Shown here in pieces: positions 25,756 to 34,030 of a DNA stretch of 64,000 bases (position 1 is the first letter of the stretch; each line of letters begins with the position of its first letter). The notes beneath the pieces were generated by a model that was not told where the DNA came from, searched no databases, and was given only the letters and a program-made list of their open reading frames with translations. The translations under genes and the position numbers were made by a program. The DNA lies in the NCBI GenBank assembly GCA_016712345.1, contig JADJRH010000001.1, forward strand, positions 2,356,001-2,420,000, in the 5' to 3' direction. Source of the stretch: Polyangiaceae bacterium. Its GTDB lineage: Bacteria; Myxococcota_A; Polyangia; Polyangiales; Polyangiaceae.

Positions 25756-27086
25756 AATGCCTCCTTGCGGACAGAATTAATGGGATGATCTTGATTTTGA
25801 TGGGCCCTTATTTGCTCCATCAATAAAAGCAGTTTGCCGCGCGGCCTTTGGGCCACGGCGCGAACAAGGTGGTGGCTCACATAACCTGAAAGCACACCGA
25901 AGGTAATGTGTACACTTGCTCCGGGGACCAAAAAGGCCCACGCAACGGCGGGCGCTTGTACAAACAAGGTGACTGAAAAGATGGTCGCGAAGCGCCCGGC
26001 GGCAATAAATCCGCCCACGAGGGACCAAATCCAAGCGCCTTTGGTGGAGTTGAGTTTATTGTCGGGCGTTTGTTCGCTCGATTGGGCCAAAAGGGTTCTC
26101 TTGGCTATGCGGGGGACCAATAAGTCGCAGAGGAGCCCTGGGACAACGTGTTTGGCAACTTCAAACACTCCGTATTTGCCGTCACCGAGAAGAAACGCGA
26201 CCACTCCCATGGTGAATCCGGTCCATGTGGCGCCGAATCGCGACTTCGTATACAGCGATGCAACAACGTAGAGGGGAGTGAGCAATACGAGTTTGTGGCC
26301 GGGCGCAAAAGGGATGTTGGGTAGAATCTTGAGGGCTTTAATCCCCAACATGGTGGCTGAAATGCCGGCGATTGTGGCCACGTCCGATGCAATCGCACTT
26401 GGGGTTTCACCGTATTCAACATGTTGTTCGGCGCGGTCAATCTGCCTATCGAGGCGGGCGGCGAGAAAGCCGATGTCGCCTTTTGCGAGCGATTTGAGCG
26501 CTGCCCAAAAACCGCCGGGAGCTTGATGGGGGTCGCGCCCCTGTCCACCGCCGCCGCCGCGTCCACCGCCGCCGCCGCCGCGTCCACCGCCGCTTCCATC
26601 CCCGCGCCCGCCGCGGCCCATTCCCGAGCCGGCGATAAGAACGAGAACCGCGTCGATGGACGCGGCGGCCACGCGAGGCATGTGGAGTTTTCGAAAGCCG
26701 GTGGCGATGGCTTGGGGATCGCCGGCGCGGACGACATGCGACGCGAGGATGACGGTGATCATGCGAAGCACCATCGCCGCGCCGATGAGTACACCACCGA
26801 TGTTCAGCGAGAATGAATGTCCAAACGCGGTGAATGTTTGCCAGCGATCGACCGAGGGGTCTTCAGAAGTGAGGGCGTAGCTCGCCAGAAAAAATGCGGC
26901 GATGGGCCAGAGCTTGACAATGTTCCGAACGAGCCCCCGCGCCAAGAGGCCGACGGCAAGCCAGAGGATGCCCTGCGCGCCAGCAACAAGAGCCAAGATC
27001 CAAAGGGATTTGATGAAGAAAATGCCAACCGCGAGGCCGAGGAGATAGAGCACCCGCAACCGGGGATCGATGCGCGGCATGCTCAT
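25752..27086 (-). CDS. ECF-transporter-like membrane protein, T-type and S-type halves fused
   Basis: This 444-residue protein has two hydrophobic halves. Residues 1-165 look like an EcfT/CbiQ transmembrane component: DPRLRVLYLLGL at the start, several helices, and a cytoplasmic stretch with R-A-GDPQAIATGFRKLHMP. A Gly/Arg-rich linker (about 173-205) and a soluble helix (about 210-250) follow. Residues 255-425 have about five helices and read like a substrate-binding S component (KALKILPNIPFAPGHK, FLLGDGKYG, GGFIAAGRF). No ATPase gene is in the window, so an ATPase elsewhere or a solitary S-like mode must be assumed. It overlaps the first MoSto gene, which points to molybdate or tungstate as cargo. 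This is inference. Confidence 0.75.
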   Translation of the reverse strand: MSMPRIDPRLRVLYLLGLAVGIFFIKSLWILALVAGAQGILWLAVGLLARGLVRNIVKLWPIAAFFLASYALTSEDPSVDRWQTFTAFGHSFSLNIGGVLIGAAMVLRMITVILASHVVRAGDPQAIATGFRKLHMPRVAAASIDAVLVLIAGSGMGRGGRGDGSGGGRGGGGGGRGGGGGQGRDPHQAPGGFWAALKSLAKGDIGFLAARLDRQIDRAEQHVEYGETPSAIASDVATIAGISATMLGIKALKILPNIPFAPGHKLVLLTPLYVVASLYTKSRFGATWTGFTMGVVAFLLGDGKYGVFEVAKHVVPGLLCDLLVPRIAKRTLLAQSSEQTPDNKLNSTKGAWIWSLVGGFIAAGRFATIFSVTLFVQAPAVAWAFLVPGASVHITFGVLSGYVSHHLVRAVAQRPRGKLLLLMEQIRAHQNQDHPINSVRKEAL

Positions 27087-27092
27087 GTTGCA

Positions 27093-27123
27093 ACGTTATC
27101 GCATGGAGGCGCCCGCATAACGT
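27093..27123. promoter_or_regulatory. Perfect 7-bp inverted repeat at start of the MoSto operon
   Basis: ACGTTAT (27093-27099) and ATAACGT (27117-27123) are separated by 17 bp and lie 7-37 bp upstream of the first ATG. The half-sites CGTTAT/ATAACG also occur in enterobacterial ModE sites, from memory with a shorter spacer. It could be an operator or an RNA hairpin covering the ribosome site. Confidence 0.4.
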
Positions 27124-27173
27124 GGCAGTCGATTTGAGGGGGATTTAAAGGGGAAACGTTGCGATCGCAGCGC

Positions 27174-28094
27174 TCAGATTTTGCCACACTCGCCGGCTTG
27201 CCATTTGGTGAGCGTGCCGCCGACGAACGTTTCAAGCGCCTGTTTGTTTTCAGGGCTGAGTTCATACTTGGGGTGGCAAACGGGCGGATTGGCGCACGGT
27301 TCTTTGCCTTTGTTGATGATGCGGTTGGAAGGCGCGAGATCCGTGGGGTTGGAATCAGTGCCGTAAATGGGTGAGACGAGGCGAAGGATGTACGGGAAGG
27401 ATTTGTTTTTATCGAAGGTCTCAAGCGAGTCGTTTGACGCGAAGAAACCGGCTGTTCCCTGACCGTGGCAGCTTGCGCACGGACCACCGTCGGCGGTTTG
27501 TTGAAGCGGGAGTTTGTCCATGCCGGTGGCAAGCCAAATGTCGTAGTCCATGCACGCGGCGAACGAGTCGAGCATTTCTTCGAGCGTCATCGCCTGCGAG
27601 CCGCCGCTGCTTGACGACGTGGTTGTTGTGGTGCCGCCGCCCTCAGCCAGTTCCATGTTGAGCCAGTTGGTGACGATGTCTTTTTGGCCGGCGTTGAGAG
27701 CGGGGCCGGTGTGCGGCGGTTGCGTGATCAGGACCGACTCGGCGGGGTTGGTGAGTACACCTGGGTAGTCTTTGATGACGAGGTACGAAACCTCGGGGTC
27801 GTAGTCGAGGAACGCGGGTGCGCCGGCACCGGCTTGCGGATTGTGGCATCCGCCGCAGGTTTGAATGATCGAGGGGTGCACGACGTTGATGTACTCATCG
27901 TGCGCGGTGGGTTCGGGCTCAGGGATATCGCTGCCACCCGTTGCGCCGACGCCGCCGGATCCACCGCTTCCGCCGCTGCCACCGTCGCTGTTGTTGTTGG
28001 TGCCGCCCGACGGCGTGATGTTGATTGTGGTGGGAGGAGCACAAGCCACAACGAATGAGCCGAGCGTGATCGCGAGGAGTGCGAGCGTTTTCAT
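27174..28094 (-). CDS. Di-haem c-type cytochrome-like lipoprotein
   Basis: This 306-residue protein uses the ATG at 28094, giving a signal peptide with lipobox FVVAC. A Gly/Ser-rich linker is followed by two modules. Each carries one haem-attachment motif: CGGCH in the first (residue about 80) and CASCH in the second (about 208). A Thr/Ser-rich spacer sits between them. The layout suggests an outer-membrane or periplasmic electron carrier; axial ligands cannot be assigned with certainty. It follows the MYXO-CTERM gene by 48 bp on the same strand and lies 87 bp upstream of the MoSto operon. Confidence 0.82.
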   Translation of the reverse strand: MKTLALLAITLGSFVVACAPPTTINITPSGGTNNNSDGGSGGSGGSGGVGATGGSDIPEPEPTAHDEYINVVHPSIIQTCGGCHNPQAGAGAPAFLDYDPEVSYLVIKDYPGVLTNPAESVLITQPPHTGPALNAGQKDIVTNWLNMELAEGGGTTTTTSSSSGGSQAMTLEEMLDSFAACMDYDIWLATGMDKLPLQQTADGGPCASCHGQGTAGFFASNDSLETFDKNKSFPYILRLVSPIYGTDSNPTDLAPSNRIINKGKEPCANPPVCHPKYELSPENKQALETFVGGTLTKWQAGECGKI

Positions 28095-28142
28095 GGCTGA
28101 CCTTTCCGACCGAGACATTGCTGCGAGCATGGCGTTGCGGGC

Positions 28143-29852
28143 TTAGCGACGACGGCGAGCTGCGAGGAGCGCGCACGCACCGAGAGCGAAGAGTGCGAGG
28201 TGATTTGAGGACGAGCCGCTCGATGCGGGGAGCGAACAAGCACCGGCGCGGGGAACGCTCACCTCAATGTTGTCATCGGTGTTGTCGGTGTTGTCGGTGT
28301 TGTCGGTGTTGTCGGTGTTGTCGGTGTTGTTGTTGTTGTTGTTGTCCGTTTCCGTGGGCGGGGTGATGCCGGTTTTCGGTTGCTCTTTGGGAGCTTCGGG
28401 AACAACAGCTTTGCCAACTTTGCCGGGGACGAAGCTCAAATACGCTGCGTTTTTGGGGTCGCCCGGAATGTTGCCTTCGTGCGGCGCGAGGAAGAACGTT
28501 TCGACGTCGGCCATGTAGCCGTTGGGTACACCAAAGCCGGGGTTGGCTACGTCGCCGATGCAGTACATGAAGTTGCGGCCCTGCGTGTTGGGGTTTGGGC
28601 CGTAGAGGTTGGGGAGCAAACCGGCGTCGGCAAACCAGCCGATGACCCATTGATCCATGGCTTCGTTGACTTTGAACGAAGCGCCGGTCCACTCGACGAA
28701 TTGAATGGAGGGTTGGCCGAGACCGGTGGGCGACGCGCCGAGAACGGCGACGTAGTTGGCGCCCTTTTCACCGTACGCGCCGCCGCAGATAGCGGAGTGC
28801 GTGGGGTATTTGCCAACGTTGGAGATGTACCCTTCTTGAGTGAAGACGTCGCCCGAGGCTTTGATCGCGTAGATGTGCGACTTGTTGGAGCCCTTGGTGT
28901 TGTTCTTTTTGCCGAGGCCGTTGGACTCAAGAATTTGAACGGCGAAGAGGTTGGGGCCGAGCTTGGCGATCGACGGCTGGTTCATGTAGCGGTTGTTGCC
29001 GGGGTCGCTCTTGGCAATGAGTTCTTTGTGGAGAACGGTGCCGTCTGCGGTGTTGATCGTGGCGCACGCGACGCCGTCTTCCGGGGGGCGATTGTTGCCT
29101 TGCGCGGCGCAGAAAAAGGCGCGATCGGGGCCGGCGTCCATGATCACGGGGCGGCCGATGTTGGAAGGCGCAACGACCTTGGTGTGCCACTTCTTGGCGA
29201 TCTCGATGGTGCCGTTGTTGTCGTAAAGTTCAACGCCGAAGCCGTACGAAGCATCGAGTTCGTTGTTGGCGGTGCTGAGGTAGCCACCGACGAACATGTT
29301 GGTGTTGCCTTCTTTGTTCGGCCAAAGGTAGGGCGCGCCTTCGTTTTGGTTGTTGTTCTCACTGACGCGAAGCCGCTCGGTCGTGAGTGTACACATCTCG
29401 TCGATGCCCTGGACGTACGTGCGCGTGTTGCCGTTGGTCTCGTTGGTGCCGTAGGTCCACATGCCGAGCGTGCCGTTGGTGGCAATGCGCGGATGGTTGC
29501 AAGGGCGATTGCCGCCGTTTTTGGTGAGCTGAACTTGGTCTTTGACGATGACCGGACCGAGCACCGGATCGAGCAGGGTGCTGGAGCACTTGCACTGCCA
29601 GGGAGCGTCGGCGTCGTCGACGTTGGAGGACATGTACACAGCGACGACGTATTGCTTGCCGTTCTTTTGAAAGGTGGCGACGGCGTTCTGTTCATGACCG
29701 GGGCCGCCCTCTTTTTCTTTGGGGCCGCCGATGCCGGGAGCGAGCTTGAGCACCGCGGGGGACGCAGCGTCGGCCGTGGCAACGGGACCGAGTGTGGCGA
29801 CGGTCGCGGCGGCGGCGAAGAGCAGGGCGTTGCGGAGGGTGTTGCGGTTCAT
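28143..29852 (-). CDS. Secreted MYXO-CTERM protein
   Basis: This 569-residue protein has a signal peptide cleaved after ATADA (about residue 29). The large middle (30-490) is beta-rich and not recognised; its repeated Gly/Asn turns suggest a propeller. A stretch of Asn/Thr/Asp follows, encoded by a 9-bp tandem repeat (DNT units, DNA 28270-28345). The C terminus is a MYXO-CTERM tag: a Cys in GACSLP, then a hydrophobic helix and four arginines. Such tags are thought to direct surface anchoring after processing at the Cys. It probably heads an operon with the di-haem lipoprotein. Confidence 0.88.
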   Translation of the reverse strand: MNRNTLRNALLFAAAATVATLGPVATADAASPAVLKLAPGIGGPKEKEGGPGHEQNAVATFQKNGKQYVVAVYMSSNVDDADAPWQCKCSSTLLDPVLGPVIVKDQVQLTKNGGNRPCNHPRIATNGTLGMWTYGTNETNGNTRTYVQGIDEMCTLTTERLRVSENNNQNEGAPYLWPNKEGNTNMFVGGYLSTANNELDASYGFGVELYDNNGTIEIAKKWHTKVVAPSNIGRPVIMDAGPDRAFFCAAQGNNRPPEDGVACATINTADGTVLHKELIAKSDPGNNRYMNQPSIAKLGPNLFAVQILESNGLGKKNNTKGSNKSHIYAIKASGDVFTQEGYISNVGKYPTHSAICGGAYGEKGANYVAVLGASPTGLGQPSIQFVEWTGASFKVNEAMDQWVIGWFADAGLLPNLYGPNPNTQGRNFMYCIGDVANPGFGVPNGYMADVETFFLAPHEGNIPGDPKNAAYLSFVPGKVGKAVVPEAPKEQPKTGITPPTETDNNNNNNTDNTDNTDNTDNTDNTDDNIEVSVPRAGACSLPASSGSSSNHLALFALGACALLAARRRR

Positions 29853-29959
29853 CGGCTGTCTCCAGGGGGTCGGTTGCCGGCGTGTTGAACGCCTGTAACA
29901 CGACGCACCTTTTGCACGGCCTATGCCGGAGTTTCGTTTGGGCGAAAAACGAGCGTTTG

Positions 29960-31096
29960 TTAGGGATCCCCCTGGTCAGTTCCTGATCCATCCCCACTGT
30001 TGTTGGATTTTGCGTCGGCCGGCTCCAAGAGGTCGGCCACGTTGGCGTACGAGCGCGTTGGCGGGGGCTGAGAAAAGAAGAGCTGCACCGCGGAAACGCG
30101 AACGGGCAGGGTTTCGGGCAGGTTGTCGGGAGCTTTGGGAAACGTGGATTTGGGGAGCAGCAGCACGAGATTTCCCTGGTTTCGCCGAGGAAGTTTGAAC
30201 GCGAGCGGTGGGTTTTGAACGAGCATGCGACCGTCGAGCCGAGTGACGGCGTCGTCGTCCTGCACGAGTTCAACGGCTTTTACTTTTCGCGGGTCAATCC
30301 CGAGCTGCTCAATAAAGGCGGAAAAGGAAAACAAGCCTGAAGCGAGGTCTGCCCCGGGCAAAAGCACCGAATTGGGGAGGGTTTTTCGCTTCATCCAGCC
30401 CTTGAGCGATCCGTCGTAATAGAAGCGGGTGCCTTTCAGCTCTTCGTTGGGGGCGTAGGGGATCCCTTCGATCGGGACGTTGTCACCGAAGTGCAAAATC
30501 CCTTTTTTATCATTGAATTGCGGTGGCTCTTTGTCCTGGTAGACGGCGACTGCCTGGACGATGTCGATGGATGAATTGACGACAATTCCGCCGGGGGGCC
30601 AGCCGATTCTGGGTTTGCCGCGTGTTCCCGACGTGAACAAAAAGAGCAGATCTTCTCGGTGTTTGTTTACTTCGGCGCCGGACAACACAGCGACGCGACC
30701 TCGGCCTCCGATGAGGTGAACTGCGCGAACTTTGGAGAGGTTGCCGCCGGTGGCTTCGATGTATTCTGCAATGCTGTAGCGAGGCGCCGGCACCGAGCCT
30801 TTGCGCATTCGAGGCTTGAGAACGGAAGGAATTTCAAGGGGTCGGAGCACGCCGACTCGCCGCCCGTCGATGTACACAGGGGCGTCTTTCATGCGCCGGC
30901 CTTCGCTTGCTTGGCGGGGCCTTTTGTTGGGAACGATGGGCAGTTTCTCAGCCAAAATCGCGGCCATGGAGCGCGCGCGAACAACGGGGCCGTCGGGGGT
31001 GCAGGCGCTTGGCAGCAGCGCAAGAAAAACGAGGCCGAGCGCGCTGCGGTTGGGGCTGAAGACTCTGGAAAACATGCCTTTGCGCGATATGGGCAT
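29960..31096 (-). CDS. Lipoprotein with two related domains
   Basis: This 378-residue protein starts at the ATG at 31096 (GGA 8 nt upstream); an ATG at 31075 is an alternative. The signal peptide ends in lipobox PSAC. Two similar domains are visible. The first has VYIDGRRVGVL, then AEYIEATGGNLSKVRAVHLIGG; the second has FYYDGSLKGWM, then SAFIEQLGIDPRKVKAVELVQDD. They appear to come from an internal duplication. No catalytic motif is seen, and the C terminus is disordered and acidic. It is last in the sigma/anti-sigma operon. Confidence 0.72.
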   Translation of the reverse strand: MPISRKGMFSRVFSPNRSALGLVFLALLPSACTPDGPVVRARSMAAILAEKLPIVPNKRPRQASEGRRMKDAPVYIDGRRVGVLRPLEIPSVLKPRMRKGSVPAPRYSIAEYIEATGGNLSKVRAVHLIGGRGRVAVLSGAEVNKHREDLLFLFTSGTRGKPRIGWPPGGIVVNSSIDIVQAVAVYQDKEPPQFNDKKGILHFGDNVPIEGIPYAPNEELKGTRFYYDGSLKGWMKRKTLPNSVLLPGADLASGLFSFSAFIEQLGIDPRKVKAVELVQDDDAVTRLDGRMLVQNPPLAFKLPRRNQGNLVLLLPKSTFPKAPDNLPETLPVRVSAVQLFFSQPPPTRSYANVADLLEPADAKSNNSGDGSGTDQGDP

Positions 31097-31191
31097 TGAA
31101 TGATCCAGGTGGCTGCCGAAGTGCTCTGCGGGCATGTGCGATAGTAGTCCCGCTCCGCAGTGGCGATTTTGGCGGCGGCGGGCCCGCGGGC

Positions 31192-31860
31192 TCACTTGTT
31201 TTCGACGGTGTCTTTGGCTTCAGGCCGATCGACCGACGGGTTTCCGTTGCGTGAGTACGTGGTGAAACGCGGGGGGATTCCGCGGGCGTTGGCGGCGTTG
31301 GGGTTGTCCATGACCTGCCAGTGAATATGCGGCATGGTGGACATGCCTGTATTTCCGCAGCGGCCAAGCTCCATTCCCGCTTGAACGGGTGTGCCGGGCC
31401 TCACTTTGAGCGAGCCCGGAATGAGGTGGGCCATGAGCGAAAACTCGCCGTTTTGATGGTCAATCACCACGTAGTTGCCGTGGGCGTCGTACCCGTTTTT
31501 TTGGCCCGGAATGTTGTCGGGAACGCCGTCGACGGCGATCACCACGATGCCGGGCGCATCGGCCAAAACGGGCACGTTGTAACAGGGGTAACCTTCGTTT
31601 TTGGTCTTATCGCCTGTTTGCCCTTCAGGCACGAGATCCAAGGCGAACGCTTGGTCTTCTTGGCGCGTTCCATAATGGGTTCTGTGTACACGCCACTTTC
31701 CTTGAAACGGAAAGCGGTAATACACAATGGGCGCGCCCGGCACTGCCGGTGGTGGGGCTGGATATCGGGGAGGCGGCGCTTGACCATTTTCGCAGCCCAG
31801 GAGCAGGCCGGTGAAAACGGTCATTGCGCTGAGGGAGAGGAGGTTTTGAACGAAGGGCAC
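31192..31860 (-). CDS. M23 (LytM-type) peptidase lipoprotein
   Basis: This 222-residue protein starts at the GTG at 31860, right after the upstream TAA; an in-frame TTG at 31884 would overlap that gene. The signal peptide has lipobox GLLLGC. The peptidase domain shows the HGNYVVIDH and LMAHL strands, the PVQAGMELGRCGNTGMS loop and the final HIHWQV metal motif. The first zinc ligand region is less clear than in typical LytM proteins. It probably cuts or remodels peptidoglycan cross-links from the outer membrane. Position in a sigma-factor operon suggests envelope-stress control. Confidence 0.85.
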   Translation of the reverse strand: MPFVQNLLSLSAMTVFTGLLLGCENGQAPPPRYPAPPPAVPGAPIVYYRFPFQGKWRVHRTHYGTRQEDQAFALDLVPEGQTGDKTKNEGYPCYNVPVLADAPGIVVIAVDGVPDNIPGQKNGYDAHGNYVVIDHQNGEFSLMAHLIPGSLKVRPGTPVQAGMELGRCGNTGMSTMPHIHWQVMDNPNAANARGIPPRFTTYSRNGNPSVDRPEAKDTVENK

Positions 31861-31861
31861 G

Positions 31862-32383
31862 TTACGGCAAAACCTTAACGCCAATCACGAGCGTGCCGCC
31901 TTTGTATGTTTGGCCGGCGACAAAAAACCACTCGCCGGCTTTGGCGTTGACTTCAAGAAGTGGGAGAAACGTGTTTCCGCCGGGCTTTTGAATGCTGGTG
32001 CTCACCACGTAACGAGTGACATCGTCCTTTTTTTTGGGGGCGATGATGTTTTTTAACTCGATGGCCATTTCACGGCCGTTGGGGAGCTTCACCTTGCTTT
32101 GCTGGCCTTTTTGCACCGCAACCTTGGGCCGATCGAGAAGCTTGTAGCTGTTGTACGAAGAGAACGGCGGCTTTTGAAGCTCGGGGATTTTGCCGATTTT
32201 TGGGTCAATTCCGGTGCCGTCGTTGGTGCCGTGAAGAACGATGACTTCCATGTTCACGGCGGTTGCGGGCGTTGCGGTTTGCGCCGGCGCAGCGGATTGG
32301 TCCGCGGACGCGTGCTGCGCAGCAAAGGCAAGCGCCAGAGAAAGAGCAACCTGACTGAAGCGGTGCAAAAGACTCATCATCAT
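31862..32383 (-). CDS. Exported protein of unknown function
   Basis: This 173-residue protein starts at one of three consecutive ATG codons (32383, 32380 or 32377). The first overlaps the anti-sigma stop. The signal peptide is cleaved near QHASA. The mature part begins MEVIVLHGTNDGTGIDP and is beta-rich, with lysine-rich loops. It resembles other myxobacterial periplasmic proteins only in style. Coupled translation with the anti-sigma gene suggests it belongs to the same response. Confidence 0.75.
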   Translation of the reverse strand: MMMSLLHRFSQVALSLALAFAAQHASADQSAAPAQTATPATAVNMEVIVLHGTNDGTGIDPKIGKIPELQKPPFSSYNSYKLLDRPKVAVQKGQQSKVKLPNGREMAIELKNIIAPKKKDDVTRYVVSTSIQKPGGNTFLPLLEVNAKAGEWFFVAGQTYKGGTLVIGVKVLP

Positions 32384-33084
32384 TCTCCGGCGTCGTCGGC
32401 AAGCCAAACAACGGTCGTCGTGCGCTGGGCGTCCACCGACCCCGAGGGCACATAAAAAATGCTTCCCATGTGAGCGCCGAAATTGACGGCGGCCACTTCA
32501 ACCCCGTGTTCGGATTCGGGTTCTGGATTTACGACAGCCGCGTCGATCTCGGGCGAGTTGGTGTCGGCGTGCGTGCCCACTTGAGACGGTGCCGGCGGCT
32601 GAGTGGTGTGAACCGCGACCGGATTTTGTGTGGAATGTGGCGACGCAGGTTGTTTGCTCCAAACAGCGAACACGGCCGCGGCAGCCGCCACGAGCGCAAC
32701 CAGCCCAACGAAGATGCGACGGCTGTTGTCGTTTGCGGCCGGTTTGGTTGCCGCCGAAGCTCGCGGATCGAACAGGATCGGCGCCTGCGGCAGAGGCACC
32801 GCCTGCGCGCGTTCGCGCTCGATCTGAGCCATCACGCGATCGGCGATGGCGTCTGCGGCGGAAGGCTGATTGGCCTGGTATTGAACGACGGCCGAAGTAA
32901 TTCGCATTCCGGCGAGTTTGTTTTGAGCCTTGAGATCGCGGCCTAAATACGCGGCGACAACGCTCTTCCGCGGCTCTTCAAGTTCACCGTCGAAGTACAT
33001 CATCAGCTCGATATCGGACGGACCGTTGGCAAACGCGGCTCCTTCCGATGTGGGCTGCTGGGCCAGAGGGTTTTCTTTGTTCAT
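32380..33084 (-). CDS. Transmembrane anti-sigma factor
   Basis: This 234-residue protein has a cytoplasmic N terminus with the anti-sigma-like opening IELMMYFDGELEE (about 25-37). The HxxxCxxC zinc motif is absent, so it is a zinc-free type. A single membrane helix lies at about 125-142 and the periplasmic tail is Pro/Thr-rich. It lies 2 bp downstream of the sigma gene and overlaps the next gene. By position and topology it should hold the sigma factor at the membrane and release it on an envelope signal. Confidence 0.82.
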   Translation of the reverse strand: MNKENPLAQQPTSEGAAFANGPSDIELMMYFDGELEEPRKSVVAAYLGRDLKAQNKLAGMRITSAVVQYQANQPSAADAIADRVMAQIERERAQAVPLPQAPILFDPRASAATKPAANDNSRRIFVGLVALVAAAAAVFAVWSKQPASPHSTQNPVAVHTTQPPAPSQVGTHADTNSPEIDAAVVNPEPESEHGVEVAAVNFGAHMGSIFYVPSGSVDAQRTTTVVWLADDAGE

Positions 33085-33086
33085 GG

Positions 33087-33992
33087 TTACGCTCGGTCCT
33101 CTCTGGGTTTTGCTTTGGCGGGCTTTTGAGGGTCGGCCAAAGCTTCGTCGTCGTAGGTGGCGTTTGCTTCGTCGAACTCTTCGTCGTTGCCTGTGTTTCG
33201 ATGCCGGGCGGGGCCTTCTTCGGCGTAACAGTCGGCGAGGGCGCGCTGGAGCTTTTGCCGAGCGTGAAACAGTCGGCTCATGATGGTGCCTTTGGACACC
33301 CCCATTGCCTGCGCCATTTCTTCGTAGCTCATGCCCTCAACCTCTCGCATGAGGATGACACCCCGATGGTATGGGGGTAGCGCATCGAGGGCCGCTTGGA
33401 TCCGCGAAGCAATCTCGCGGCGGCGCATGACGTTGATTGGGTCGGCCCCGTCGATGCGGGAGACGAGCGGAAACTCTGTGTCTTCGTCGATTTTTTGCCC
33501 ATCGACAAGCTCGGCGTCTTTGCGGCCGGGCTTGCGAATGAGGTCAATCGCGAGGTTGGTGACGATGCGGTAGAGCCAGGTGAAAAACGACGACCCGCCT
33601 TGGAAAGAATTGAGGCCTCGGTAAACCCGCAGAAACGCTTCTTGTACGATTTCGTGGGCGTCGTTTTGGTCGCGCACGAGCCCGAGGGCGATGGAGTAAG
33701 CGCGCCGCTGGTGCCTTTCAACAAGCTTGCGGAACGCTTTGCCGTCCCCGTTTTGTGCCCGAGCAATGAGTTCACGGTCTTCTTCTGCCTCTCGGCGCCG
33801 AGCCTCACGATTGGACGCCTCGTCGGGTGGGCTATTCACCTTTCGAACCGCTGGATTGCGATCAAAGAGCGCCGGATCGGGCTCCGGCGCACCGGCGGGC
33901 ACAAGATCGTCGGGGAGTTCGCCCGCGTCGTCGGCGTCGTCGCCGGATCGAGGCTGTTCGAGGACGGGGGGCGTTCCAGACACGATGTTCAC
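33087..33992 (-). CDS. ECF-type RNA polymerase sigma factor (RpoE-like)
   Basis: This 301-residue protein has a GTG start, an acidic disordered N terminus (1-70) and a disordered acidic tail (about 255-301), both outside the usual ECF length. Region 2 (about 75-150) has FRKLVERHQRRAYSIALG and WLYRIVTNLAIDLIR. Region 4 (about 195-250) has LPPYHRGVILMREVEGMSYEEMAQ and GVSKGTIMSRLFHAR. It heads a five-gene run with anti-sigma factor, exported protein, M23 peptidase and lipoprotein, all with short gaps or overlaps, so it probably controls an envelope function. Confidence 0.93.
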   Translation of the reverse strand: MNIVSGTPPVLEQPRSGDDADDAGELPDDLVPAGAPEPDPALFDRNPAVRKVNSPPDEASNREARRREAEEDRELIARAQNGDGKAFRKLVERHQRRAYSIALGLVRDQNDAHEIVQEAFLRVYRGLNSFQGGSSFFTWLYRIVTNLAIDLIRKPGRKDAELVDGQKIDEDTEFPLVSRIDGADPINVMRRREIASRIQAALDALPPYHRGVILMREVEGMSYEEMAQAMGVSKGTIMSRLFHARQKLQRALADCYAEEGPARHRNTGNDEEFDEANATYDDEALADPQKPAKAKPREDRA

Positions 33993-34030
33993 CTTATCGC
34001 GGAGCGTGACCCGCCGCCTACTTTTGCCGG

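Noticed and set aside
28270..28345. 9-bp tandem repeat as a CRISPR or regulatory array
   Set aside because: It is in frame and encodes the DNT linker before the MYXO-CTERM tag.
28380..29888. Long plus-strand open frame (about 500 codons)
   Set aside because: It lies antisense to the MYXO-CTERM gene, whose signal peptide and sorting tail are clear. The frame is a by-product of GC-rich codon use.
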